64,000 bases of DNA from Gammaproteobacteria bacterium (GCA_026707945.1 JAPOVV010000110.1:372001-436000), one strand, 5' to 3'. Shown: positions 20,228 to 30,731, counted from the first letter of the stretch. Translations and numbers: made by a program. The notes: a model not told the origin generated them from the letters alone.

Positions 20228-20799
20228 TGAGGGATCATTAGAGGGCGCTTGAGCTGTAATTCAGCATGTTTGACGCGTTCGTCTGACTGTAGTCGTTTCA
20301 CCGCCTCGATCGGATTCTGACCGGGACGAAGCCAAACGATTGAATAACCGAGACTCGGATAGTGCTTCGCTCGAACCGCCCTTACTTCCTCTGCAATCGA
20401 TTCGAGTTGTTTTGGATTGATGAGCTCGACGAGTACTCGATTGTCGACCTCGTGGAACCTGCGATCCGCAGTCCCGAATACAACGTGAGGTCTTTCGCGC
20501 GTCCCCTGATACCACTGAGAACGTGTGACAACTCCATCCTCTGTGGCAATAAACCGAACAAATTCACCTTGGCGTTCGACTCTTAATACCGCACCTGAAT
20601 CCGTCTTAACAGGGTTTTCGAGCGCGGTTACAGTCACCTCCAGAAGTTTTTGTCCTATATACGGAATCTCATGTAGCTTCTGTGTCTGAGTGAAAGCAGT
20701 AACGGCTAGGAAGCACGACGTGACGCCACACAACCATGCGCGTACATCGCGATGTCGGGCAACCCGGCGGTTAAACCGCGACGCTCGCTTCCGCCACAT
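20224..20799 (-). CDS. Exported subtilase-propeptide-like protein, putative trans-acting chaperone/inhibitor
   Basis: 191 residues from ATG 20799; the frame is open to 20883 but that extension lies inside the upstream MaoC-like gene, and even the chosen start overlaps it by 29 bp. After a basic N-terminus, a hydrophobic stretch (AWLCGVTSCFLAVTAF) should direct export. The C-terminal 80 residues look like a subtilase prodomain: VLVELINPKQLESIAEE, then SIVWLRPGQNPIEAVKRL, then DERVKHAELQLKRPL, matching the usual pattern of a strand, helix, strand, helix and a 'V..AE....' end. Its stop overlaps the protease start by GTGA. I infer it folds or inhibits the neighbouring S8 protease. No database check was possible. 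Confidence 0.7.
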   Translation of the reverse strand: MWRKRASRFNRRVARHRDVRAWLCGVTSCFLAVTAFTQTQKLHEIPYIGQKLLEVTVTALENPVKTDSGAVLRVERQGEFVRFIATEDGVVTRSQWYQGTRERPHVVFGTADRRFHEVDNRVLVELINPKQLESIAEEVRAVRAKHYPSLGYSIVWLRPGQNPIEAVKRLQSDERVKHAELQLKRPLMIPQ

Positions 20800-21595
20800 A
20801 GACGATGCTCTCGTCTGGCTTTTGCATCCACAGGAACGCTTGACGACGATTTCGACTCGACTGTTCCGCCAACTCGACTCCATGCACTGTCACTAGGTCG
20901 TCACACCAACAAGGATTCGTGAATTTCAGATCGAGCTTCCCACTCGTCGCCCACTCGTCGCCGAAGTAGGACTCGAGCACGGTACCTGCGTACGCCATGG
21001 TCATGCGTCCTCCAACCACGACCCGTTGAAAACCGAGTTCCTTGGCGGCGTCATCATCTGTGTGGTAGTTGGCATTGCCGTGGAAAAAGATACCGCACAT
21101 TCCCTTTGTGATAGTGGTCTCCAATCCGCCAAAACGCTTACCATCTGGAACAACAAATTTGCGAGCACCCGGTTTTTTCGTAGGGTCTCGGAGTTCGACA
21201 CTCTCACCGCTAATCCGTTCCCGTAGAAAACTCTGGTGGTGGTATGTTCGGATGACCAGCTCTTCGTCGTCGTTCGAGAGATCTACTCTGTACTTCACGA
21301 CTTGGCGATCTCGCTTGTCATAAATATCTGTGATTTCGCCGGACACATGGTATGCGTAATTTGGTTGCAGAGGTTGTCGCAGCTCCCACTCTTGCCGCAT
21401 CCAGAGATGTCCGATTTGATATGGAAATGCAATCTCGGCGAAATATGCGTTATCGACGCCCGTCGCGACCATCGCCGGAATATGTCCATTCGGGTCCGCA
21501 TCCAGGTTTAACCCCGTGAAGTAATCTGTCAATGAGGTGTCGTCTATCGTGAATCGACTATTCGACAACGTTTTACCAATGTATGGATCTGCCAT
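20771..21595 (-). CDS. MaoC-like double hot-dog dehydratase family protein
   Basis: 274 residues, ATG at 21595. The N-terminal half resembles FAS1-like dehydratase domains; the C-terminal half has a MaoC-like segment FHGNANYHTDDDAAKELGF followed by GGRMTMAYAG. The hydratase-2 catalytic pattern (D-x-N-P-x-H) is changed to NANYHTDD, so the reaction may differ or be weak. It may hydrate an enoyl-CoA or mesaconyl-CoA-type substrate. It is divergent from a DUF192 gene and its 3' end overlaps the propeptide-like gene, with which it may be cotranscribed by accident. A second MaoC protein with an intact motif is at 56133. Confidence 0.8.
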   Translation of the reverse strand: MADPYIGKTLSNSRFTIDDTSLTDYFTGLNLDADPNGHIPAMVATGVDNAYFAEIAFPYQIGHLWMRQEWELRQPLQPNYAYHVSGEITDIYDKRDRQVVKYRVDLSNDDEELVIRTYHHQSFLRERISGESVELRDPTKKPGARKFVVPDGKRFGGLETTITKGMCGIFFHGNANYHTDDDAAKELGFQRVVVGGRMTMAYAGTVLESYFGDEWATSGKLDLKFTNPCWCDDLVTVHGVELAEQSSRNRRQAFLWMQKPDESIVYVAEASVAV

Positions 21596-21687
21596 GAATC
21601 ACTTAAGCCGCAAACATAATTTCGCCTCAATTATCCATTGGCTCTCCACGTCTCTGTAACACGTCATTTAATGCCTTCAGTGTTCTC

Positions 21688-22182
21688 ATGTCCTTAACTA
21701 AAGCACCAGCTTCAAGACATCTTCAAGGTCTGTGTGTCACGATACTTCTGTTAGGTGCTCTACCGCAGATCCTCCATGGACAGCTTGCTTCGCCACTCTT
21801 TAAGAACCCACAAGTGCCTCTGGTCGTACACACCGTGGAAGGATCTAAGATCTATTTAAAAACCGTCGTTGTATCGACGCCGGAAGATCTCTCACAGGGA
21901 TTAATGCACGTTAGATATCTACCTGCAAACGTAACCATGCTCTTCCTTTATGAGCGACCACGGATCGCATCCATGTGGATGAAGAACACGCATATCCCAC
22001 TCGATATGTGGTGGGTAGACGTTAACATGACGATCCGCCACATTGTGCATCGCACAACTCCGCATTCGTTGGAGTCGGTCGCTTACGATAAACCAGTCCG
22101 CGCGGTTATCGAAATCAATGCGGGGCTGAGTCGCCTGTTAGGTATTTCAGTCGGCTCGAAGATCGAATTCGACACCCCCTGA
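21688..22182 (+). CDS. Exported DUF192 family protein
   Basis: 164 residues with an N-terminal signal peptide (hydrophobic ILLLGALPQILHG, about 18-32). The DUF192 core is clear: STPEDLSQGLMHVRYLP, MLFLY, then MWMKNTHIPLDMWWVD and RAVIEINAG. The function of the family is unknown; members are small exported proteins, often beside cold-shock genes, which are absent here. It is divergent from the MaoC-like gene over a 92-bp gap that likely holds both promoters. Confidence 0.9.
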   Translation: MSLTKAPASRHLQGLCVTILLLGALPQILHGQLASPLFKNPQVPLVVHTVEGSKIYLKTVVVSTPEDLSQGLMHVRYLPANVTMLFLYERPRIASMWMKNTHIPLDMWWVDVNMTIRHIVHRTTPHSLESVAYDKPVRAVIEINAGLSRLLGISVGSKIEFDTP

Positions 22183-22399
22183 TTTTCCTCACGTTTTTAG
22201 CGTGGCACGGCTGTGATTCGAGCTATAAGCGTTCGTGCGAGTCGATTTAAAATGAGACGAAGCGAACTAGAAACGACTTAAGTCACGGGTTCTATACATG
22301 TCCACCTATACCTGTGAATCAACTCGCCATCGCGACGTGACATCGTTCGCAGGCGGCCAAACGTTTCTCGCGATCTGAACCGCCAATGCACTTCGTCCC
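22183..22399. other. 217-bp intergenic region, no gene seen
   Basis: Between the DUF192 gene and lpxL. A short imperfect inverted repeat (CACG with CGTG around TTTTTAG, near 22189-22203) follows the DUF192 stop and may be a weak terminator. No RNA gene or ORF with coding character was found. The lpxL promoter is presumably in the second half. Confidence 0.4.
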
Positions 22400-23329
22400 G
22401 TGGCCACGAAATCGATAGACGACTCGATACCGCTCCATCCCCGAACATGGGGGTGGTGGGTGTTTGTAGGTCTCGTTTGGCTACTGTTCAAACTAATCTC
22501 AATTGACACCTCGCGCACGTGGGGTAAAAAACTTGCTCACGTTATCAAGCGGAGCAGTCCTAGTCGATTCAAAGTCATCCGTCGCAATCTAGAGCTCGTA
22601 TTTCCAGATATGGAGGCAAAAGCGCGTGAAGCGCTCGCCACGCGGAATTTAGAGGAAACCATAGCTGGCTATTTCGAGGTCGCTTACATTCTCCTACGCG
22701 GATACGGTTCGATAACCTCGAACTGCGAAGTCCGCGGTCGCGAGACACTGGATTCTGCGTTAGCCAAGGGTAAGAACGTTCTCCTCATTGGCGCTCATTT
22801 CACGTGTCTTGAAAGTTGCGGCTGTGTCTTGGGACTAGACGCGCCCGTAGATATCGTGCATCGACGACAAAACGCCCTTGTCGGGAACTATTTGATCCTG
22901 CGACATCGCAAGAGGATATATGCGAGCGTGATCGATCGCGACGACCGGGTGGCACTCTTCAGAGCTTTCGCTGACAAGACACGCCAACGGATTGTCTGGA
23001 CCGGACCTGATCAGGATATGGGTCACCAACGGTCAGTGTTTGTTCCTTTCTTAGGCGTCGATAAGGCTGCGACACTCAAAGTAACGTCGCGAATCGCTGA
23101 GCGCTATGACATGACCGCTGTGTTCGTTGAGTTCTCATATGAAGAAGAAGGCCAGAAGTGGATCGTTCAATATCGGCCTATCGATAACTATCCGACGGGC
23201 AATCAAGTGGCCGACGCTACGACACTAAATAGGGTCATCGGCGAATCAGTCCGACGAAAGCCAGAGCAGTATTACTGGATACATCGCCGATTTAAATCGC
23301 TCGAAGACGGTACCGTCCGCAAGTACTAG
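22400..23329 (+). CDS. Lipid A late acyltransferase, LpxL/HtrB family
   Basis: 309 residues, start GTG at 22400. One N-terminal TM segment (about 18-34) anchors it to the inner membrane. The catalytic H133-x4-E138 (GAHFTCLE) matches the HX4D/E motif, and the later basic-aromatic blocks (DQDMGHQRSVFVPFLG) fit the family. It adds a secondary acyl chain to Kdo2-lipid IVA, or a related intermediate. Its presence shows the cell makes LPS. Whether it is LpxL or LpxM type cannot be told. It stands alone, convergent with ilvE. Confidence 0.9.
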   Translation: MATKSIDDSIPLHPRTWGWWVFVGLVWLLFKLISIDTSRTWGKKLAHVIKRSSPSRFKVIRRNLELVFPDMEAKAREALATRNLEETIAGYFEVAYILLRGYGSITSNCEVRGRETLDSALAKGKNVLLIGAHFTCLESCGCVLGLDAPVDIVHRRQNALVGNYLILRHRKRIYASVIDRDDRVALFRAFADKTRQRIVWTGPDQDMGHQRSVFVPFLGVDKAATLKVTSRIAERYDMTAVFVEFSYEEEGQKWIVQYRPIDNYPTGNQVADATTLNRVIGESVRRKPEQYYWIHRRFKSLEDGTVRKY

Positions 23330-23357
23330 TGTCGCGTCTAGACCACAGACGATGGAA

Positions 23358-24296
23358 TTAGGACACGTATGTATGCCACTCGGGGTGTGCTTCGCGCTTC
23401 GCTCTCACTTGTTCAAAATACATGGACTGCAGTTGCTCCGTGACCGGACCTCGCCTACCATCAGCGATCCGCCGACTGTCCAACTCTTGAATTGGAAGGA
23501 CCTCCGCGGCTGTGCCAGTAAAGAACGCTTCGTCTGCAACGTAGATTTCGTCGCGGGTGATATTTCGTTCTGTGACAGAATAACCCGATTCGCGTGCAAA
23601 CGTGATGATCGTATCGCGGGTCAATCCAGGTAAACAAGAAGTCAGCTGTGGCGTGTGGATCTCTCCATTCTTTACAACGAAGATGTTCTCTCCAGTCCCC
23701 TCAGCCACATAGCCTTCGTTATCTAGCAACAACGCTTCGTCGTACCCACCGTCTTGAGCTTCCGATAGAGCCAAAATCGAATTAATGTAGTTTCCTGTCG
23801 CTTTCGCTTTACACATACTGATATTTACATGATGCCGAGTGTAAGAAGACGTATGTACTCTAATTCCTTTCTCGCGCGCTTCAGGGTCCATGTAATCTGG
23901 CCAGGGCCAACAGGCGATCGCCACATGAACGGAGAGCCCTTCAGCTCGCAGTCCCATCTGTTCTGACCCCCTAAACACAATCGGCCGAACGTAACCTTCC
24001 TCTAGTTCATTAGCTCGTACGACCGCGACCTGGGCGGCATTTAGCTGCTCTTGACTATAGGGAATCTCAATGCGCAGGATGTGCGCAGAATCAAATAGCC
24101 GTTGGGTATGGTCCGCTAAGCGAAAGAAACATGGTCCGCGCTTCGTCGCATATGCCCGCACGCCTTCAAACACACCCACGCCGTAGTGCAACGTGGAAGT
24201 GAGAACGTGAATCTGAGCGGATCGCCAATCCCGAAGATCCCCATCCATCCAAATTTTTCCGTCTCGGTCGGCGAAATTCGACGCCAAATTCGTCAT
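23358..24296 (-). CDS. ilvE: Branched-chain amino acid aminotransferase
   Basis: 312 residues, class IV PLP aminotransferase. The PLP lysine is in CKAKATGNYINS (K165 by the family pattern), followed by EALLLDNEGYVAEGTGENIF and the phosphate-binding FFTGTAAEV. It performs the last step of valine, leucine and isoleucine synthesis; ilvD is 2.5 kb away. ATG start. It is divergent from argE with a 163-bp gap in which I see no clear leader peptide or attenuator, and it is convergent with lpxL. Confidence 0.96.
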   Translation of the reverse strand: MTNLASNFADRDGKIWMDGDLRDWRSAQIHVLTSTLHYGVGVFEGVRAYATKRGPCFFRLADHTQRLFDSAHILRIEIPYSQEQLNAAQVAVVRANELEEGYVRPIVFRGSEQMGLRAEGLSVHVAIACWPWPDYMDPEAREKGIRVHTSSYTRHHVNISMCKAKATGNYINSILALSEAQDGGYDEALLLDNEGYVAEGTGENIFVVKNGEIHTPQLTSCLPGLTRDTIITFARESGYSVTERNITRDEIYVADEAFFTGTAAEVLPIQELDSRRIADGRRGPVTEQLQSMYFEQVRAKREAHPEWHTYVS

Positions 24297-24459
24297 CTTT
24301 TGTGGGTATTTGCCAATCCGAAATTATCGCAATTCGCAACGTTGATGAAGTTCACCCTGTCTAATCTGATATGGCAAAGCACCTCTCTCGGCGAAACAAA
24401 GAACGGGCTTTCACTGACTATCATTCACCCAATTCAGCCCTCTGGTTCGGACTTGTCGA

Positions 24460-25608
24460 ATGATCCCCAGCACGACTGAAATGTTCCGGGCGCTCGTGAG
24501 CACGCCTTCAGTCAGTTGTACCGATCAGCAGATTGATCAAAGCAATATCGACGTCATCAATCTTCTCGCCAACTGGTTAGACGATCTTGGTTTTGACGTT
24601 GTCGTCAAACCGCTCGAATCAAATCATCACAAAGCCAATCTACTCGCACGTAAGGGTAGTGGCGATGGCGGTTTGGTATTTGCGGGACACTCCGATACCG
24701 TCCCATCCCGCGAATCACAGTGGAAGGTTGATCCCTATGCATTGACGGAACAAGAAGGTCGGTTCTATGGTCTAGGCACCTGCGACATGAAAGGGTTTTT
24801 CCCGCTCGCACTCGCCGCATGCGCTGCCATCGACGACAGGCAGCTCAAGAAACCACTATGTGTGGCAGCCACGTCCGATGAAGAAACAAGCATGGCCGGC
24901 GCGCGTGAACTCGAGTCGCTGGAGTTCCCGAAAGCAGATGCTGCAGTGATCGGCGAGCCGACTGACCTCGTTCCAGCGTACACGCATAAAGGGATCGCTT
25001 TGATGAAGGTCGTTATCACGGGGGTTGCAGGTCATTCCTCTGACCCGGACGCTGGTGTGAATGCGCTTGACGCCATGCATCAGGTCATTTCAAAATTAAT
25101 GGTTTTTCGCACAGAACTGAAAACAAAGTACGCCAATGACGCGTTTGCTGTGCAATATCCAACATTGAATCTTGGTTGCCTTCATGCGGGGGATGTGCCG
25201 AACCGAATCTGTGCGCACGCCGAACTTCAATTTGACATTCGATTGCTTCCAAAGATGAACGTCCAACTGTTGATTGACGATATTCGAACACGCCTAGCTG
25301 ACATCGCTGAACAAACCGGGGCACAAATACAAGCTGAATCAAGCTGCCCCTCGATTCCACCTTTCGAGACACGCACGACTGGCAACCTCGTTCGCCACCT
25401 ATCAAATGCGACGAACCATGCGCCTCGTGGCGTCGCATTCGGCACCGAGGCACCTTTTTATCAAGCGTTAGGAATGGAAACCGTTGTATTTGGTCCTGGA
25501 TCTGTCAATCAAGCGCACCAGCCAGACGAGTACATCAGTCTCGATCGTCTGAAACCTACGCAGAATATTCTCGAAAATCTCATTCACACCTATTGCGCGA
25601 CGTCTTAA
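24460..25608 (+). CDS. argE: Acetylornithine deacetylase
   Basis: A 382-residue M20 metallopeptidase-fold enzyme. Metal and catalytic residues: H77 and D79 in FAGHSDTVP, D109 in GTCDMKGFF, E141-E142 in TSDEETSMAGA, further GEPTD and the C-terminal histidine in QAHQPDEYI. It removes acetate from N2-acetylornithine to give ornithine in linear arginine synthesis. argA follows 26 bp downstream, as in other gammaproteobacteria, and argB is in the window too. The acetylglutamate is therefore remade by ArgA and not recycled by ArgJ. Confidence 0.95.
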   Translation: MIPSTTEMFRALVSTPSVSCTDQQIDQSNIDVINLLANWLDDLGFDVVVKPLESNHHKANLLARKGSGDGGLVFAGHSDTVPSRESQWKVDPYALTEQEGRFYGLGTCDMKGFFPLALAACAAIDDRQLKKPLCVAATSDEETSMAGARELESLEFPKADAAVIGEPTDLVPAYTHKGIALMKVVITGVAGHSSDPDAGVNALDAMHQVISKLMVFRTELKTKYANDAFAVQYPTLNLGCLHAGDVPNRICAHAELQFDIRLLPKMNVQLLIDDIRTRLADIAEQTGAQIQAESSCPSIPPFETRTTGNLVRHLSNATNHAPRGVAFGTEAPFYQALGMETVVFGPGSVNQAHQPDEYISLDRLKPTQNILENLIHTYCATS

Positions 25609-25634
25609 CACCACTAAGCATCGCCTAGTCTGAC

Positions 25635-26846
25635 ATGGAGTTCCATCGTTTCGCTCGTTGGTTTCGAGATTCGTCTCCCTACATCCGTGAACACCGTGAC
25701 AAGGTATTTGTCATTCTCATGCCGTCCGAGAGTTTGCGCCATGAGATACTCAGAGATATCGTAAGGGACTTGGCACTGCTACACGTCCTAGGGATCAAGC
25801 AAGTATTGATTCTTGAGTCTACACTCGACAATCGAGCGAATCACATTTCAACGATAAAGGATTTGTTCGCGCGAGGGTTGCCGAGCAGCAGGTATCGCAA
25901 CCAGGCAATACCTGTGGTTGAAGAGACCTTTGATCTCTCCGCTCCGGTCCATGGTGATGCAAACACCAATCATTCTATTGCGCAACATCGGAAACAAGTC
26001 GACCACATTGCACAAACACTTGACCAAGGTTCAATCGGTCTCATCGCACCGACAACTGATTCGTCCAATAGAGCGATCAATTACGGAGAAACCATCAACT
26101 ACATCGCAACTGCCGTTGCACTTGGCATTGAAGCTGACAAATTGATCATATTGCATGAACCTGCATCCTTGGTTAACAACGCGGATGTCGTCAATAGCGA
26201 CCTCTCGACGGATGCTTTTCAAGCATTACTGGAACAAGAAGCGCTTGAAGAATCGACGTACCTTCGTATGAACGCGCTACTTCGCGCATGTCAGCAAGGC
26301 ATCAACCGCGGTCATATCGTGTCTTATGAAACCGAAGGCGCTTTGTTAGCTGAGTTGTTTACAGCAGATGGCTCAGGTACTCAGATTTCGACTGACGACT
26401 ACCTAACCATCCGACGTGCAATGGATACGGATACCGATGCGATTCTGGACCTTATGAAGGCTGACATCGATCAAGATCGGCTTGTACCACGTTCTCGAGA
26501 GATGCTAAGTCGAGACTCAACAACCATTTTTTTGGCGGAGCACGACCGCGTTCCAGTCGGTTGCGTTGCTTTGTACTCCCTTGAGCAAGGTATGCAAGAA
26601 ATTGGCACCTTGCTCGCGGCACCAAAACACCGCGATCGCAATATCGGGAGTCGCCTGTTAAGTCAAGCTGAAACAGAGGCAAGAAAGCGTGGCGCAAGTC
26701 ATGTTTACGTTTTTACAAAACACGCCGTGGATTGGTTCAAACGTCATGACTATTTACCGTCAAATTTAGGGGCGCTGCCAAGCGCTAATCGCGACGCATA
26801 CGACGATGAACGCCAATCGACGCTTTTAATTAAGGAAATCGAATGA
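25635..26846 (+). CDS. argA: N-acetylglutamate synthase (amino-acid-kinase-like domain plus GNAT)
   Basis: 403 residues, somewhat shorter than the usual 430-440. The N-terminal region to about 270 aligns in pattern with the ArgA kinase-like domain ([21 protein letters not shown] and [13 protein letters not shown]), but the glycine-rich loop that follows FVI is MPSES, so nucleotide or arginine binding may be altered. The C-terminal GNAT domain (about 280-395) has VGCVALYSL and the acetyl-CoA loop [11 protein letters not shown]. It acetylates glutamate, the first step of arginine synthesis. Between argE and ilvD; its stop overlaps ilvD by ATGA. Identification rests on both domains and on the argE neighbour. 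Confidence 0.88.
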   Translation: MEFHRFARWFRDSSPYIREHRDKVFVILMPSESLRHEILRDIVRDLALLHVLGIKQVLILESTLDNRANHISTIKDLFARGLPSSRYRNQAIPVVEETFDLSAPVHGDANTNHSIAQHRKQVDHIAQTLDQGSIGLIAPTTDSSNRAINYGETINYIATAVALGIEADKLIILHEPASLVNNADVVNSDLSTDAFQALLEQEALEESTYLRMNALLRACQQGINRGHIVSYETEGALLAELFTADGSGTQISTDDYLTIRRAMDTDTDAILDLMKADIDQDRLVPRSREMLSRDSTTIFLAEHDRVPVGCVALYSLEQGMQEIGTLLAAPKHRDRNIGSRLLSQAETEARKRGASHVYVFTKHAVDWFKRHDYLPSNLGALPSANRDAYDDERQSTLLIKEIE

Positions 26847-28522
26847 GCAAGAAACGCCCTTATTCAAGCATCATCGTGGACGGTGTCGAGCAAGCGCCTA
26901 GCCGAGCGATGCTATATCCTGTCGGATTTAAACGCGAAGACTTTCAAAAAGCCCAAATCGGTATCGCTTCGACCTGGAGCAACCTAACTCCGTGCAATAT
27001 GCACATCAATGAGCTTGCTGAACACGCTGCATCAGGTGTCGATGCCAATGGGGCTAAAAGCGTTGTGTTTAACACTATCACGGTTTCAGATGGGATATCC
27101 ATGGGTACTCCTGGGATGCGGTATTCGTTGGTAAGTCGCGAAGTAATCGCGGATTCCATTGAGACTGTAGTCGGTGCTCAGGGCTTCGATGGTCTGGTCG
27201 CCATTGGCGGCTGTGATAAAAACATGCCGGGGTGTGCTATGGCCATGGCGCGACTCGATCGCCCGGCAGTTTTTGTGTACGGCGGCACGATTCAACCTGG
27301 AGCAAAGCGCCGAGACATCATCTCCGTATTTGAAGCAGTCGGTTCACGAGCGGAAAACCTGATTTCTGCCGAAGAACTTCAAGAAGTCGAGGAAACAGCG
27401 ATTCCGGGACCCGGGTCATGCGGTGGCATGTATACGGCAAACACAATGGCATCAGCCATTGAGGCGCTTGGATTGAGCCTACCAAATTCGTCTTCTCAGG
27501 AAGCAGTCAGCGAAGACAAAGTCAAAGACTGCTATCGTGCAGGCGCCGCTGTCGCAGACTTGGTAGAAAAAGATCTAGCCCCATCTAAATTACTAACTCG
27601 CGAGTCATTTGAAAATGCAATTACCGTAGTGATTGCGCTTGAGGGCTCTACAAACGCTGTGCTTCACCTACTTGCTATTGCTAGTGCGGCCAACATTCCA
27701 CTAGAAATTGATGATTTTTCTCGCATTGGGCAACGAGTACCGGTGCTGGCAGATATGCGCCCCGCTGGTCACTACTCGATGTCTGAGTTGGTTGCCATCG
27801 GCGGCATTCAGCCCCTCATGAAGTCCCTACTAGATGAAGGTCTGCTACACGGTGATTGCATGACCGTTACAGGGAAGTCCATCGCAGAAAATCTTGCAGA
27901 TGTTGCTCCCTATCCAGAAGGTCAAGAAATCATCCGTCCTCTTAGTAATCCCATCAAACGCGACAGTCATCTTCGAATATTGCGCGGTAACATCGCATCG
28001 GGTGGATCTGTCGCCAAAATCACAGGACACGAAGGTGAACAATTCACCGGATCAGCGCGCGTTTTTCACGGTGAAGAAGCAGGAATGGCTGCCATCATGG
28101 ACGGTACGGTGAAAGAAGGGGATGTCGTCGTGATACGTTATGAGGGACCTCGGGGCGGCCCCGGTATGCGCGAAATGCTCAGCCCCACCAGCGCGTTGAA
28201 CGGACGAGGTTTGGCAGGGAAGGTAGCGTTAATCACGGATGGACGCTTTTCCGGTGGATCTTCCGGATTCGTCGTCGGTCACGTCGTCCCTGAAGCTTAT
28301 GAGGGAGGATTGATCGGCCTAGTCGAAGACGGCGATACCATCACGATCGATGCGGTGGCTAATGAGATTAATCTTGAGGTTTCGGAACGTGAGATCGCCG
28401 ATCGTCGCGGACGCTGGACACCACCTAAACCTTACGCATTGAAAGGTACGTTGGCTAAATACGCGACGTTAGTGACAAACGCCAGTGAAGGCGCCGTCAC
28501 GGATAAGAATCTCCGCGTCTAA
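26843..28522 (+). CDS. ilvD: Dihydroxy-acid dehydratase
   Basis: 559 residues, the short IlvD class (the E. coli enzyme is longer). Cluster cysteines are in [10 protein letters not shown] and [14 protein letters not shown], and the C-terminal [16 protein letters not shown] is intact. It dehydrates dihydroxy acids to the 2-keto acids of valine and isoleucine using an Fe-S cluster. Coupled to argA by a 4-nt overlap. Its stop overlaps the convergent hemE stop by 4 bp (28519-28522), so there is no space for a terminator. Confidence 0.96.
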   Translation: MSKKRPYSSIIVDGVEQAPSRAMLYPVGFKREDFQKAQIGIASTWSNLTPCNMHINELAEHAASGVDANGAKSVVFNTITVSDGISMGTPGMRYSLVSREVIADSIETVVGAQGFDGLVAIGGCDKNMPGCAMAMARLDRPAVFVYGGTIQPGAKRRDIISVFEAVGSRAENLISAEELQEVEETAIPGPGSCGGMYTANTMASAIEALGLSLPNSSSQEAVSEDKVKDCYRAGAAVADLVEKDLAPSKLLTRESFENAITVVIALEGSTNAVLHLLAIASAANIPLEIDDFSRIGQRVPVLADMRPAGHYSMSELVAIGGIQPLMKSLLDEGLLHGDCMTVTGKSIAENLADVAPYPEGQEIIRPLSNPIKRDSHLRILRGNIASGGSVAKITGHEGEQFTGSARVFHGEEAGMAAIMDGTVKEGDVVVIRYEGPRGGPGMREMLSPTSALNGRGLAGKVALITDGRFSGGSSGFVVGHVVPEAYEGGLIGLVEDGDTITIDAVANEINLEVSEREIADRRGRWTPPKPYALKGTLAKYATLVTNASEGAVTDKNLRV

Positions 28523-29535
28523 CTCGTGTGCTCGTGGACAAAGTCCACTAAAAATCGAACGTTATCGACAGGCGTTTGAGGCACGATACCGTGACCGAGG
28601 TTAAAGATATGCCCCGGTCGACCCGAGACTGAATTGAGAATCTCTAGAGCCTTATTCTGTATCGTTTTCCTGTTCGCGCAAAGTGCAATAGGATCTAGAT
28701 TACCTTGAATGGCGACTGTGCCTAGCTCGTCCCAAGCGTTTCTTAAGGAAACACGCCAATCCAACGCAAGAAAGTCAGGGCCTGTCGCCTGCATAGCAGC
28801 CATTAAATGGCCATTGCCAACCGCGAAATAAATGATCGGTACTCGGCCGTAAATACGACCCATTAGACGCTTCACATGAGAAGCAACATAACGCTCGTAG
28901 TCGACACACGATAGCGTCCCAACCCAACTGTCGAATATTTGCACCGCCTGAACGCCAGCATTCATTTGCAGGTCGACATAGTCCCCAACAGCTGTGGTGA
29001 GTTTCTCCAAGAGTCGATTCCAAGCCGACGTCTGAGTGTACATGAAACGTTTTGTCTTCTCAAAATTGCGCGAGCTCTTACCTTCGACCAAGTAACTTGC
29101 TAGTGTGAACGGCGCACCTGCGAAGCCAATTAACGCAATGTCCTTCGGTAGGTCTTGCAAGATGTTCCCGATAGTCTGTCTGATATACCCTACGCCCTCT
29201 TCCGCCGGTACTAAGTTAATGCGATCAACGTCATTGACATCACAAATTGGATTCGCGAAAACCGGACCCGTACCAGGTACATAGTCCAGCTCAAACCCCA
29301 ATGGTTCCAACATCGGAAGTAGATCAGCGAACATAATGGCCGCATCCACTTCCAAGATCCGTTGCGCGTCAAGGGTGACTTTTGCCGCCAGCTCCGGATT
29401 CTTGAAAAACGCTAAACTCGGAGTATTGCCTTTCACTCGGTGATACTCCGGCATGTATCGACCGGCTTGTCGATTCAACCAAATGGGGGTATACGGAGTC
29501 GGATTACCCCGACACGCGTCGAGAAATACGCTCAA
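28519..29535 (-). CDS. hemE: Uroporphyrinogen decarboxylase
   Basis: 338 residues. The N-terminal [15 protein letters not shown] is the signature with the arginine and aspartate region for substrate carboxylates (MFADLLPML follows), and [12 protein letters not shown] and the C-terminal FNLGHGI are present. It converts uroporphyrinogen III to coproporphyrinogen III in heme synthesis. Start is TTG at 29535, overlapping the fabV stop as TTGA, so coupled translation is likely although the two pathways are unrelated. Confidence 0.96.
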   Translation of the reverse strand: MSVFLDACRGNPTPYTPIWLNRQAGRYMPEYHRVKGNTPSLAFFKNPELAAKVTLDAQRILEVDAAIMFADLLPMLEPLGFELDYVPGTGPVFANPICDVNDVDRINLVPAEEGVGYIRQTIGNILQDLPKDIALIGFAGAPFTLASYLVEGKSSRNFEKTKRFMYTQTSAWNRLLEKLTTAVGDYVDLQMNAGVQAVQIFDSWVGTLSCVDYERYVASHVKRLMGRIYGRVPIIYFAVGNGHLMAAMQATGPDFLALDWRVSLRNAWDELGTVAIQGNLDPIALCANRKTIQNKALEILNSVSGRPGHIFNLGHGIVPQTPVDNVRFLVDFVHEHTS

Positions 29536-30731
29536 GAACGAACTACGTTAGTGAGATCTAACAGCTCCGCATCGTAGTCGACATCGTCGCGTCCAAATCC
29601 AAAAATCTTCAAAAAATCCTCGGCGAAACCTTCAACGTCAGCGAGGTCACCTAAGTTGTCTTCGTTGATGTTCTCCCATCTTTGACGCACTTCTTCCTGA
29701 ATGACTTCCGCCATTTCAAAATTGTCCATACGGACACGCCCTTTTTCGTCGAGTCGTCGCGGTGTCGTCGCGTACAGCTGTTCACGAAATAACCGATTTA
29801 TGTGAGCGGTACAGTCCTCATGGGTGTTCGCCTCTTTCATCACTTTGAAAAGGATTGAAAAGTACAGAGGAACGACCGGAATTGCTGTACTAGCCTGCGT
29901 CACAACCGCTTTCAGTACTGCGATAAGCGCTTCAGCACCTTCACTCCCGTATTTTTCATTAAGTTCAAGGCACGTGCGGTCGAGATCCTCCTTGGCTTGC
30001 CCCAATGTTCCGCCACGATAGATCGGATAGGTCAGTTCGTTACCTAGATACGTAAACGCAATGGTCTTGAAATCAGCGCTCAAAACGCCTTCGTCAGCGC
30101 ATTGATCAATCCATCTCCGCCAGTCATCGCCGCCCATGACCGCAATCGTCGAGGTAGTTTCCTCCTCGGTAGCTGGGTCAAGTGAGACCGGCGTTAGTCG
30201 ACCCGTTCCGTTAAGCACGTCTAGCGTTAACGTGTGTGCTTCGTAGGGTTCACCTAACGGTTTTATTACTGAACGAAACCGTTCACCCGAGTCAGGATGG
30301 ATGCGAATAGGCGGTGCAAGACTGTAAACCAATAGGTCGACTGGTTCGTAGTTCGCTTTGAGCTCATCGATAACTTGCCGCTTGATCTCATGCGAGAACG
30401 CATCGCCATCGAAGGTCACCGACTTCATTCCGGCTTCGTTAGCGAGTAGATCGAATGCAGCGTTGTTGTACCACCCGGCGGAGGCTGGTTTTTCCGATTC
30501 AGGCGGTTTCTCAAATGAGACCCCGACCGTACTCGCTCTACAACCAAATCCTGCAACAATCCGCGATGCCAATCCGTACCCGCCGGAGCAACCGACGACA
30601 AGCGCTGTTTTGCATCCCTCGACGGTTCCCAATTCTCGGGTCATGTCCGCCTGTTCGCGGACGTTCGACGCACACCCCAACGGATGAGCAGTCGTACAAA
30701 TAAACCCACGAATGCGAGGTTTAACGATCAC
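29532..30731 (-). CDS. fabV: Enoyl-[acyl-carrier-protein] reductase FabV (trans-2-enoyl-CoA reductase)
   Basis: 399 residues, the family length. IVKPRIRGFICTTAHP at the N-terminus and the Y-x8-K catalytic pair in YRGGTLGQAK identify FabV. NAD-binding GCSGGYGLASR is seen near residue 48. It reduces the enoyl thioester in each fatty-acid elongation round; FabV enzymes are often less sensitive to triclosan than FabI. Start GTG at 30731. Cotranscribed with hemE. Confidence 0.96.
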   Translation of the reverse strand: MIVKPRIRGFICTTAHPLGCASNVREQADMTRELGTVEGCKTALVVGCSGGYGLASRIVAGFGCRASTVGVSFEKPPESEKPASAGWYNNAAFDLLANEAGMKSVTFDGDAFSHEIKRQVIDELKANYEPVDLLVYSLAPPIRIHPDSGERFRSVIKPLGEPYEAHTLTLDVLNGTGRLTPVSLDPATEEETTSTIAVMGGDDWRRWIDQCADEGVLSADFKTIAFTYLGNELTYPIYRGGTLGQAKEDLDRTCLELNEKYGSEGAEALIAVLKAVVTQASTAIPVVPLYFSILFKVMKEANTHEDCTAHINRLFREQLYATTPRRLDEKGRVRMDNFEMAEVIQEEVRQRWENINEDNLGDLADVEGFAEDFLKIFGFGRDDVDYDAELLDLTNVVRS

